Of a DNA stretch of 44,759 nucleotides, positions 1-7,028 are shown piece by piece. The notes below the pieces were generated by a model. The model did no database searches. It saw only the letters and a program-made list of their open reading frames with translations, and was not told the origin of the DNA. The stretch lies in contig JAJDTI010000108.1 in the NCBI GenBank assembly GCA_022827245.1, forward strand, positions 1 to 44,759, given 5' to 3'. This DNA is from Pseudomonadales bacterium. Its GTDB lineage: Bacteria > Pseudomonadota > Gammaproteobacteria > Pseudomonadales > Azotimanducaceae. The translations under genes were made by a program, and so were the position numbers. Every line of letters begins with the position of its first letter. Position 1 is the first letter of the stretch.

Positions 1-1050
1 GTCGTGCCGCACTTCACCCTGTTCGGGCGGACGCCGCTCGAGGACGCGGACACCGTCCGGGAGCGCATGCTCCGGGTCCCCGGCGTACGCTCGGCGGCCC
101 CGGTGGTGGTGGCCGCCGGCCTGGTGGCGTCCGACGATCGCATCGTCGGCGTGGAACTGAAGGGGGTGCTGCCGGACCTCTACGAGCCGGTCATCGGCGG
201 CTTCGTGGACGGGGGAACGCTTGCGGACCTGGAAGCCGGCGCCTTTCGCGTCCTGCTGGGTCACGGGGCGATGGAGCAGCTCGGCGTGGCGCCGGGAGAC
301 GACGTCACGGTGGTGCTGCCGAACGGAGGCGTGACGCCGTTCGGCGTCTTCCCGCGGCGCAAGACGCTGGCGGTCGCGGGGCGCGTGCGCACCGGTTCGC
401 AGTTGGACGACCGGGCGGCGTACCTGCATGCCGACGACGCGCGTCGCCTCCTGCGCCTCGACGGCGCGTTTCACGGCGTCGAGGCGCGCATCGACGAGGT
501 GCTCCGCGCCCGCGAACTGGGCGAACTCGCCCGGCGCGTGGCGGGCCCGGAACATCTCTTGCTGTCGACCTGGTTCCGTACCCACGGCCCGCTGTATCGC
601 ACGATCCAGGTGACGAAGGGCATGATGTTCCTGATCTTCTCGCTGCTCGTGGCCGTGGCTGCCTTCAACCTGGTGTCGAGCCTGGTGATGATCGTGAACG
701 AGCGGCGCTCCGACGTCGCCATCCTGCGCACGATGGGCGGGCGCTCGGGGCTCATCGTGGTCGCCTTCGTCGTGCTGGGGGTTGCCATCAGCGCGCTGGG
801 CGTGGCGCTCGGCCTGCTGCTCGGCCTGGGGCTGGGCGCCCTGACGGAGGACGGCTATGCCTGGATCGAGGGCGTTGCCGGGATCGAGTTGATGGGCGAG
901 TACTTCGTACACCACCTGCCGGTCGAGTTCGCGCCGGCGGACATCGTGCGCGTCGCCGTGACCGCGCTGGGTCTGGGCGCCCTCGCGACCCTGTTCCCGG
1001 CGTGGCGGGCGAGCCGGGTGCAGCCGGCGGAAGTGCTTCGACATGAGTGA
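1..1050 (+). CDS. lolC: LolC/LolE-family lipoprotein-releasing permease, 5'-truncated by window edge
   Basis: This is the C-terminal ~349 residues of an inner-membrane subunit of the LolCDE ABC transporter, which extracts outer-membrane lipoproteins from the inner membrane and passes them to LolA. The family is about 410 residues with one N-terminal and three C-terminal membrane segments around a periplasmic domain. The visible part holds the periplasmic domain (to about residue 200), then a membrane segment near 210-230, the family-typical NERRSDVAILRTMG loop, and two further segments ending near 345. A GTG at position 4 could be read as a start but would remove the first membrane segment, so the gene begins before the window. 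It overlaps lolD by 8 nt. The choice of lolC over lolE rests on gene order only. Confidence 0.9.
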   Translation, partial: VVPHFTLFGRTPLEDADTVRERMLRVPGVRSAAPVVVAAGLVASDDRIVGVELKGVLPDLYEPVIGGFVDGGTLADLEAGAFRVLLGHGAMEQLGVAPGDDVTVVLPNGGVTPFGVFPRRKTLAVAGRVRTGSQLDDRAAYLHADDARRLLRLDGAFHGVEARIDEVLRARELGELARRVAGPEHLLLSTWFRTHGPLYRTIQVTKGMMFLIFSLLVAVAAFNLVSSLVMIVNERRSDVAILRTMGGRSGLIVVAFVVLGVAISALGVALGLLLGLGLGALTEDGYAWIEGVAGIELMGEYFVHHLPVEFAPADIVRVAVTALGLGALATLFPAWRASRVQPAEVLRHE

Positions 1051-1723
1051 CCCGGCGCCGCTCTCGTGCAGGGGGCTGATCAAGTCGTACGTGCAGGGCG
1101 CGACGCGGATTCCCGTGCTCGCCGGCGTTGACCTCGACGTGCCGGCGGGGGAGCGGCTCGCCGTCGTCGGGCGCTCAGGCTCGGGCAAGAGCACGCTCCT
1201 GCACGTGCTCGCGGGGCTGCTGGATCCGGACGACGGCCGGGTGCACGTGTTCGGCGAGGAGATCACCGGGGCGAGCCCGGCGCGGCGGGCGGCCCTGCGC
1301 AACGCGCACATGGGGTTCGTCTACCAGTTGCATCACCTGCTGCCGGAGTTCACGGCACTCGAGAACGTGGCGATGCCGCGGCTCGTCACCGGCGAGTCGA
1401 TGCGGCGCGTGGCCCCGGATGCGCGGGCGCTCCTGGCGTCGGTGGGTCTCGAGGAGCGCGTCGAGCATCGGCCGCACGAGCTGTCGGGGGGCGAACGTCA
1501 GCGCGTCGCGATCGCCCGCGCGCTGGCGGGGAGCCCTGGCGTGGTGCTGGCCGACGAACCCACGGGCAATCTCGACCGCGAGAGTGCGGCGCAGGTGCTT
1601 GCCGCCATGGACGCGCTGGCGGCCGCCACCGGGACGGCGTTCGTCGTCGTCACCCACGACGAAGGGCTCGCGCGCCGGATGGACCGCACGGTCTCCCTCG
1701 AGGACGGGGGCCTGCGGTCGTGA
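1043..1723 (+). CDS. lolD: LolD, ATPase of the lipoprotein-releasing ABC transporter
   Basis: This 226-residue protein is the usual length for LolD, the cytoplasmic ATPase that powers LolCE. Visible motifs are Walker A GRSGSGKST near residue 43, the Q-loop in VYQLHHLLPEFTALENV (a LolD/MacB-type segment), the signature LSGGERQR near 147, Walker B VVLADEPTGNLD near 168 and the H-loop VTHD near 204. The ATG at 1043 lies inside the end of the preceding permease gene, and its stop overlaps the GTG of lolE (GTGA). The three genes are therefore one translationally coupled operon. Assignment is firm because both partner permeases flank it. Confidence 0.97.
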   Translation: MSDPAPLSCRGLIKSYVQGATRIPVLAGVDLDVPAGERLAVVGRSGSGKSTLLHVLAGLLDPDDGRVHVFGEEITGASPARRAALRNAHMGFVYQLHHLLPEFTALENVAMPRLVTGESMRRVAPDARALLASVGLEERVEHRPHELSGGERQRVAIARALAGSPGVVLADEPTGNLDRESAAQVLAAMDALAAATGTAFVVVTHDEGLARRMDRTVSLEDGGLRS

Positions 1724-2940
1724 ACGGCGCGAACGTGCTCTGGATGGCGGGGCGCTACCTCGCTTCGCGGCGCAATCCGCACGCGGCCTTCATCAACTGG
1801 GCGTCGTTCGCCGGCCTGACCGCGGGGGTCGTCCTCCTGACGGTGGTCGCCAGCGTGATGAACGGCTTCGACCGCGAGTTGCGCACCCGGCTGCTGGGCG
1901 TCGTGCCGCACGTCCTGGCGGTGCCACCGGGCGGCGCATGGGACACGCGGCCCGCCGCCCCGCCCGCCACCCCGCCCGAGGTCCTCTCCAGTCGCCGGTT
2001 CTTCGCCGGTTCCGCGGTGGTTGGGGTGCGCGGCAGCGTGCAGCCGCTGCTCCTGTACGGGGTCGATGCCACCGTGCCGGGCGGCCTGGGCCTGGTGGCG
2101 CGGCGCATGATCGAGGGATCCGTCGACGATCTCAGCCGCGGCGGCGGCGTGCTGCTCGGGGCCCCGCTCGCTCGGCTGCTGGGCGTAGCGGCGGGAGACC
2201 CGGTCGTGCTCGTGGTCACGCTGCCCCGCGGCTCGACGATCGAGCCGCGCGTCGAGCGGTTCACGCTGCGCGGCACGTTCGAGGTGGGCGCGCAGCCGGA
2301 CTACTCGCTCGCGGTGATCGAACTCGGGGACGTGCAGGCGCGCGGCATCGGCGCGGCGGGCGCGTCCGGCTGGCGGATGCAGCTTGCCGACCCGATGCGG
2401 GTCGGCGCGGTGGCGCGCACGCTGCGGGACGACCTGCCGGCGGACTGGGACCTGCGGCTCTGGACGGACCGCTACGGCGACCTGTTTCGCGCGGTGCGCC
2501 TGGAGAAGACCCTGATGTTCGTCTTCCTCGCGCTGGTCATCGCGATCGCGGCATTCAACATGGTGTCCGGGCAGACCATGCTCGTGAACGACAAGCGCGC
2601 CGACATCGCGATGCTCGAGACCATGGGCGCGCCGACCCGCTTCCTGGTGCAGGTCTTCGTCGTGCAGGGGTTCGCGGTGGCGGTGGTCGGCGTCGCCGCA
2701 GGCCTGGCCGCCGGGGTGTTGCTCGCCTGGAACGCGGGACCGGTCGCCGGGGCCCTCTCGGGCCTGCTCGGCGGCAGCATCCTGGACGGCACGCCCTACG
2801 ACGAACTGCCGGCAGAGGTGCTCGGCTCGGATCTCGCCGTCATCGCGGCGCTGTCGCTCGGGCTGTGCTTCCTCGCCGTGCTGCGCCCGGCGCTGAAGGC
2901 GGTGGCGGAGAACCCCGCGCCCGCCCTCCACGCTGCCTGA
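1720..2940 (+). CDS. lolE: LolE/LolC-family lipoprotein-releasing permease
   Basis: This complete 406-residue FtsX-type permease is the second integral subunit of LolCDE. It has an N-terminal membrane segment (about 25-48), a periplasmic MacB_PCD-like domain (about 50-260), and three C-terminal segments (about 268-290, 312-340, 370-395). The ADIAMLETMGAP loop resembles the same loop in the upstream permease and is where LolD docks in the family. The GTG start at 1720 overlaps the lolD stop. The downstream DUF2062 gene converges 18 nt after the stop. Having two LolC/E-like permeases matches LolC+LolE species rather than the single LolF type. Confidence 0.95.
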   Translation: MNGANVLWMAGRYLASRRNPHAAFINWASFAGLTAGVVLLTVVASVMNGFDRELRTRLLGVVPHVLAVPPGGAWDTRPAAPPATPPEVLSSRRFFAGSAVVGVRGSVQPLLLYGVDATVPGGLGLVARRMIEGSVDDLSRGGGVLLGAPLARLLGVAAGDPVVLVVTLPRGSTIEPRVERFTLRGTFEVGAQPDYSLAVIELGDVQARGIGAAGASGWRMQLADPMRVGAVARTLRDDLPADWDLRLWTDRYGDLFRAVRLEKTLMFVFLALVIAIAAFNMVSGQTMLVNDKRADIAMLETMGAPTRFLVQVFVVQGFAVAVVGVAAGLAAGVLLAWNAGPVAGALSGLLGGSILDGTPYDELPAEVLGSDLAVIAALSLGLCFLAVLRPALKAVAENPAPALHAA

Positions 2941-2958
2941 GAGGGCAACCGACGCCCG

Positions 2959-3489
2959 TCACGCGGCGGCGCTGGCGCTCCGGCGCGCGCGGCGCTCCCG
3001 CCACCTGCGGATCACGTGCAGCCGCCAGAGCACGCGGGCGGTCAGCATCAGCGTGACGCCGCTCACCCAGCCGCAGATCAGGCTGCCGAGGAGGAGCGGC
3101 TGCCAGATGTGGCGCAGGTTCCCCTGGAACCAGTCCCAGGACAGTTCGAACTCGCTGGCCGCGACCTCCACGCCAAGCAGCCATGCGCCCAGCCGATAGG
3201 CGAAGAAGAACATCGGGGGGAGCGTGAGGGGGTTGGTGACCTGGACGAGCGCGAGGACGATCGGCAGGTTGCAGCGCAGCGCGAGGGCCATGGCGGCGGC
3301 GAGGACGGTCTGACCGGGGAACGGGACGAAGGCGCAGAACATCCCCACGAAGCACGCGTTGCCCACCGAGCCGCGGTGGAGGTGCCACAACGCGGGCTCG
3401 TGTAGGAGATGTCTTATCGGTCGCAGCAGCGGCCGCTCGCGGATCGAGTCGGCCTTTGGCAGATACCGCTCGAAGAACCCGCGTGGCAT
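2959..3489 (-). CDS. DUF2062 membrane protein
   Basis: This 176-residue protein belongs to DUF2062, small membrane proteins of unknown function often found next to lol and comEC in gammaproteobacteria. It shows hydrophobic segments around residues 43-65, 73-100 and 128-152, and the family-like stretches VPFPGQTVLAAAMAL and VTNPLTLPPMFFFAYRLG. The N-terminus is charged and the C-terminus is Arg-rich. It lies between lolE and comEC, convergent to the first and divergent from the second, with only 35 nt between its start and that of comEC. The ATG at 3489 has a CATAAT hexamer 6 nt upstream and no close Shine-Dalgarno sequence. No molecular role can be given. Confidence 0.9.
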   Translation of the reverse strand: MPRGFFERYLPKADSIRERPLLRPIRHLLHEPALWHLHRGSVGNACFVGMFCAFVPFPGQTVLAAAMALALRCNLPIVLALVQVTNPLTLPPMFFFAYRLGAWLLGVEVAASEFELSWDWFQGNLRHIWQPLLLGSLICGWVSGVTLMLTARVLWRLHVIRRWRERRARRSASAAA

Positions 3490-3495
3490 AAGCGC

Positions 3496-3501
3496 ATTAT
3501 G
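3496..3501 (-). promoter_or_regulatory. -10-like hexamer placed for a leaderless DUF2062 transcript
   Basis: On the minus strand CATAAT ends 6 nt before the DUF2062 ATG. Transcription normally starts about 7 nt after a -10 element, so the mRNA would begin at or next to the start codon. No good -35 is visible at 16-18 nt. The nearest purine-rich stretch (AAGGGAG) is too far upstream to act as a ribosome binding site for this ATG. Confidence 0.4.
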
Positions 3502-3524
3502 CCCGCTCCCTTGTTCGAGTACGC

Positions 3525-5921
3525 GTGCGCGGGCCGCTGATCGCCTTCTCGGTGGGCGTGTTCGCGGCCCACCTGCAGCCGGTCCCCGCGGTCGCGGCGG
3601 CCGTGATTGCCGCTGCGGCGGCGATCCTGGTGTGCATTTCGGCCTGCCGGGCGCCGGCGGCCGCCGGCCTGGGGTTCGCCTGGGCGGGGTTCGCGATCGC
3701 CGCCGCCACGCCTTCCGCGGACACCGGCGTCTGCGATTCGCCCGTGGCCCTGACCGTCGCGGTAGAGGGGCTCCCGGTGCGCGAGGGGCCTTCCATGCGT
3801 TTCGAGGGACGCGTGCTCCGCCCGGCCGCGTGCGGCCCGCGAGGGGGCGAACGGGTACGCCTCGGGTGGATGGCGCCGGAGACGCCCTTGCCGCGCCCGG
3901 GCCAGCACTGGCGCGTGGAGGCGCAGGTCGAGCGGGCGCGCGGCCACGCGAACCCCTTCGTGTTCGACTATGAACGGTGGCTCGTGCGGCACCGCATCGC
4001 TTTCACCGGGTACGTCACCGCGGGCGCCCTCGCCCGGGACACGCGCGACCCGGTGGATGACTGGCGGATGCGCCTGCGGGAGCGGGTACAGGCGCGCCAG
4101 CTTGCCCACGGCGGTGCGATCCTGGCGCTGGCCACCGGGGACACGGCCCTCGTGTCGCCGGAGACGTGGCGGTTGCTGCGCGAGACCGGCACCGTGCACC
4201 TGCTCGTGATCTCGGGCCTGCACGTCGGCATGTTCGCCGTGCTCGGCATGGCCGCGGGCAACGCGCTCGCCCGCCTGCTCCCGGTCACGCGCAGATTCCG
4301 GGCGCGGGCGGTCGGTGGCGTCGTGGCGGCGGCGGCGGTGGTCGGGTACGCGACGGCCGCCGGGTGGACGCTCCCGGTCACGCGGGCGGTGCTGATGGCC
4401 GTGGCGGGAATACTCGCGGCCACCGCGGGGCGTCGGGCGCGGGTGTCGGATGCCTTCGCCCTGGCGCTCGCCGGGCTGCTTGCGCTCGATCCGCTGGCGG
4501 TACTCGACACGGGCTTCTGGCTTTCGTTCGGCGCCGTCGGCGTGCTGCTCGCCTGGTTCGCGCCGCGTACTCCGCCGCGCCCGGCTGCGAGCCCCGGAGG
4601 GCCGGTACGTCGCGCGGCGGCCGGCGCGCGGCGGCGAGCCGGGGAACTGCTCGCCGCCCAGGCCGTGGTGGCGGTGGGCTTCGCGCCGTTGCTCGGCGGG
4701 TTCGTGGGCCACGTCCACGCCCTCGCGCCGATCGTGAACCTCGTACTGATCCCGCTGGTCGCGACGGTGGGGGCGCCGGTATCGGTACTCGGGGGGCTGT
4801 TGCTGGCAGTGTTCCCCGACCAGGCGGGCCCGCTCCTGGCGGTGGCGGACCGGACGCTCGGACTCGCCATGCTCGTGATTCGGTCCGCGACGGCCGTGGA
4901 GGGCATCCCGGCGGGTGTCGGGACGGTGGCCGTGCCGGGCGCGGCCGCGCTCGCCCTGGCGTTCCTCCTGCCCTGGTCGCGGCTCGCCCACGCCGTGGTC
5001 GCGGTGGGCGCGCTCGCCGTCCTGACGCGGGTTGAGTCGCTGGCCGGGAGCGGCTTCGAGGTCATGGTACTGGACGTCGGACAGGGTACGGCGGCCGTGG
5101 TGCGCACGCGGAGCCAGGTGCTGCTCTATGACGCGGGACCGCGGTATCCGTCCGGGTTCGATATCGGCGAAGCGATCGTCGCCCCGTACCTGCGGCGCGC
5201 CCATGGCGGGCGGGTGACCGAGTTCGTCCTGAGCCATGCGGACATCGACCACGTCGGAGGGGCGCTGGCCGTGCGCAGGCTGGCGACTGTCCGCGGCACG
5301 TCGATAGGGGAACCGGTGCCGGGGATCGTGGGACGTCCCTGCCGGGCCGGGGACGGGTGGCTCTGGGACGGCGTGCGCTTCCGCGTGCTGTCGCCGGAGC
5401 CCGGTTACGGCGGCAATGACGCGTCGTGCGTCATCGAAGTGGACGACGGCCGGGGTGTCGCGCTCCTGGCCGGTGACGTCGAGCGGGCGGCGGAGCGGCG
5501 CATGGCGGTGCGCCCGGCGACGTTCCTGCTCGTCCCGCACCACGGCAGCCGCACGTCTTCCACGCGGACCTTCGTGGAGGGCGTCTGTCCCCGCTTCGCG
5601 GTGATGAGCGCCGGGTTCCGCAACCGCTTCGGCCACCCGCACCCGGAGGTGCTGGAGCGGTATCGCTCCGTCGGGGCGCACGTGCTGGAGACTGCGTTGC
5701 TCGGCTCCATCGAGTGGCGCAGCGACGCACCGGGCGTCGTGCGCGTCGGGAGGGACGACCGCCGGTACTGGCGCGTGGACGGCCGGCCGGGGTTCTCCGA
5801 AAGGATCGCGGCGGGCATCATCGAGCGCGCCTCGTGCCGGGGTGGGGGCGGACCGGTGGGCGGACCTCCACATAAGCCGCGCGGGCCGTCGCGATTCGCG
5901 CCGGTGGGGCCGGGAGTATAA
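3525..5921 (+). CDS. comEC: ComEC/Rec2 family DNA internalization channel
   Basis: This 798-residue polytopic membrane protein is the inner-membrane channel that takes single-stranded DNA into the cytoplasm during natural transformation. Domains in order are an N-terminal membrane/OB region (about 1-160), the Competence membrane core (about 190-500) with the family-typical HLLVISGLHVGMFAVLG, and a C-terminal metallo-beta-lactamase-like domain (about 505-760). The latter has SHADIDHVGG (His571, Asp573, Asp575, His576) and VPHHGSRTSS, so the metal site looks intact. Length is in the family range. The GTG at 3525 is the first usable in-frame start. Its TAA stop lies inside the TATAAT of the next operon. 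With the downstream pilZ this suggests, but does not prove, pilus-linked competence. Confidence 0.95.
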   Translation: MRGPLIAFSVGVFAAHLQPVPAVAAAVIAAAAAILVCISACRAPAAAGLGFAWAGFAIAAATPSADTGVCDSPVALTVAVEGLPVREGPSMRFEGRVLRPAACGPRGGERVRLGWMAPETPLPRPGQHWRVEAQVERARGHANPFVFDYERWLVRHRIAFTGYVTAGALARDTRDPVDDWRMRLRERVQARQLAHGGAILALATGDTALVSPETWRLLRETGTVHLLVISGLHVGMFAVLGMAAGNALARLLPVTRRFRARAVGGVVAAAAVVGYATAAGWTLPVTRAVLMAVAGILAATAGRRARVSDAFALALAGLLALDPLAVLDTGFWLSFGAVGVLLAWFAPRTPPRPAASPGGPVRRAAAGARRRAGELLAAQAVVAVGFAPLLGGFVGHVHALAPIVNLVLIPLVATVGAPVSVLGGLLLAVFPDQAGPLLAVADRTLGLAMLVIRSATAVEGIPAGVGTVAVPGAAALALAFLLPWSRLAHAVVAVGALAVLTRVESLAGSGFEVMVLDVGQGTAAVVRTRSQVLLYDAGPRYPSGFDIGEAIVAPYLRRAHGGRVTEFVLSHADIDHVGGALAVRRLATVRGTSIGEPVPGIVGRPCRAGDGWLWDGVRFRVLSPEPGYGGNDASCVIEVDDGRGVALLAGDVERAAERRMAVRPATFLLVPHHGSRTSSTRTFVEGVCPRFAVMSAGFRNRFGHPHPEVLERYRSVGAHVLETALLGSIEWRSDAPGVVRVGRDDRRYWRVDGRPGFSERIAAGIIERASCRGGGGPVGGPPHKPRGPSRFAPVGPGV

Positions 5922-5922
5922 T
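5895..5922 (+). promoter_or_regulatory. Candidate sigma-70 promoter of the exbB operon
   Basis: A perfect -10 hexamer TATAAT (5917-5922) is preceded by a weak -35, TTCGCG (5895-5900), at 16 nt. The expected transcription start near 5929 leaves a leader of about 45 nt before the ATG at 5974. The -10 overlaps the comEC stop codon, so the exbB-exbD-msbA/lpxK-kdsB operon would be transcribed independently of comEC. Confidence 0.6.
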
Positions 5923-5973
5923 CCGCGCGCTTTGTCCGACGAGCGGCGGCAGCGCATCTCGAGGCTGAGACGG

Positions 5974-6606
5974 ATGCTGGAACTCATGCAATCCGGCGGC
6001 TGGCTGATGGTCCCGATACTGGCTTGCAGTGTCGCGGCGGCGGCCATCTGCATCGAGCGCGCATGGGTGCTGCAGGCGTCGCGCGTCGCGCCGGACGACC
6101 TGCTCGACACGGCGCGCGCGGCCGACGCCGCGGCCCGCTTCGGGAACGTGACCTCGGACAGCCCCCTCGGCCGCATTCTCCTCGCGGGACTCGCCGGCGC
6201 GCAGGGCGACCGGGACCTGATGGACCGGGACCTGATGGATCGGATGAAAGAAGCGATGGAGGGCGCTGCGGGCCCTGTCGTGCACGAGATGGAGCGCCAT
6301 CTCACCCTGCTCGGGACCATCGCCGCCATCAGTCCGCTGCTCGGGCTCCTCGGGACGGTGATCGGGATGATCCAGGTGTTCACGACGCTGGTGGCCGATG
6401 GCGTGGCCAACCCGGGACTGCTGGCGGAGGGGATCTCGAAGGCGCTCGTGACCACGGCCGCGGGGCTCGGGGTCGCCATTCCGGCGCTGTTCTTCCATCG
6501 CTACTTCCTCCGCCGGGTCGACGAGCTGGCGGTGTCGATGGAGCACGCCGCAAGCCGGCTCGTCGAGATGGTCTGCGGCGACCGCGACGTCGAGCCGCGC
6601 GCATGA
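5974..6606 (+). CDS. exbB: MotA/TolQ/ExbB-family proton channel protein
   Basis: This 210-residue inner-membrane protein is the channel-forming partner of ExbD/TolR. These pairs use the proton gradient to drive TonB- or Tol-type energy transfer to the outer membrane. It has three membrane segments (about 8-30, 108-135, 150-180), and the TLLGTIAAISPLLGLLGTVIGMI stretch spans the family-conserved second segment. The start at ATG 5974 was chosen because earlier in-frame starts would overlap comEC and precede the TATAAT, and because MLELMQSGGW is where family proteins begin. Residues about 80-89 contain a tandem RDLMD duplication. It overlaps exbD by ATGA. The order comEC-exbB-exbD-lpxK-kdsB is also known from Pseudomonas. 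Confidence 0.92.
   Translation: MLELMQSGGWLMVPILACSVAAAAICIERAWVLQASRVAPDDLLDTARAADAAARFGNVTSDSPLGRILLAGLAGAQGDRDLMDRDLMDRMKEAMEGAAGPVVHEMERHLTLLGTIAAISPLLGLLGTVIGMIQVFTTLVADGVANPGLLAEGISKALVTTAAGLGVAIPALFFHRYFLRRVDELAVSMEHAASRLVEMVCGDRDVEPRA
6211..6240 (+). repeat. Two-copy 15-bp tandem repeat inside exbB
   Basis: The 15-mer CGGGACCTGATGGAC is directly repeated with a single change in the last base (6211-6225 and 6226-6240). It keeps the reading frame and adds five residues (RDLMD) in the cytoplasmic loop between the first two membrane segments of ExbB. It looks like a recent slippage duplication. Confidence 0.9.
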
Positions 6607-7028
6607 AGTTCGGTCCCCGGCGGCGGCCGGAGGCGTCGATCGAGCTGACGCCCCTGATCGACGTCGTGTTCCTCCTGCTGATCTTCTTCATGGTGTCGAC
6701 GTCGTTCGTGCGCGAGGCGCGGATCGCCGTGGACCTGCCGGAAGCCGCCGGCGATCCGCTGGAGGGGGAGGCCGAGGGGGAGGAGAGACTCGCGCTCGCG
6801 ATCGACGCGGCCGGCGGCTACGCGGTCAACGGGCGCGCGCTGGCGGACGGGGAAGTCGCGACGCTCGTCGGCGCCCTCCGGTCGCTGGCGGGACCCGACG
6901 GGCGGTCGCACCTCCTGATCGCGGCGGACGCGAACGCGACCCATCGCGCGGTGGTCCGGGCCATGGACGCCGCGCGCCGGGCCGGGATCGCCAGCATCGA
7001 CATCGCGACGCGGACCCCGGAGCGATGA
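6603..7028 (+). CDS. exbD: ExbD/TolR-family biopolymer transport protein
   Basis: This 141-residue partner of the upstream ExbB-like channel has a short cytoplasmic N-terminus, one membrane helix (about 17-37) and a periplasmic domain. The segment IELTPLIDVVFLLLIFFMV contains the family-conserved Asp (residue 20) proposed to carry protons. It starts within the exbB stop (ATGA) and ends within the start of the msbA-lpxK gene (ATGA). This makes it the centre of a coupled operon with lipid A genes. The pair could energize an envelope process unrelated to iron uptake, since no tonB or receptor gene is nearby. That role is inference. Confidence 0.94.
   Translation: MKFGPRRRPEASIELTPLIDVVFLLLIFFMVSTSFVREARIAVDLPEAAGDPLEGEAEGEERLALAIDAAGGYAVNGRALADGEVATLVGALRSLAGPDGRSHLLIAADANATHRAVVRAMDAARRAGIASIDIATRTPER

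Noticed and set aside
3414..6479. Minus-strand open frame of about 1000 codons across comEC and exbB
   Set aside because: Arg/His/Pro-rich shadow of the real genes, common in G+C-rich DNA; no domain or start signal.
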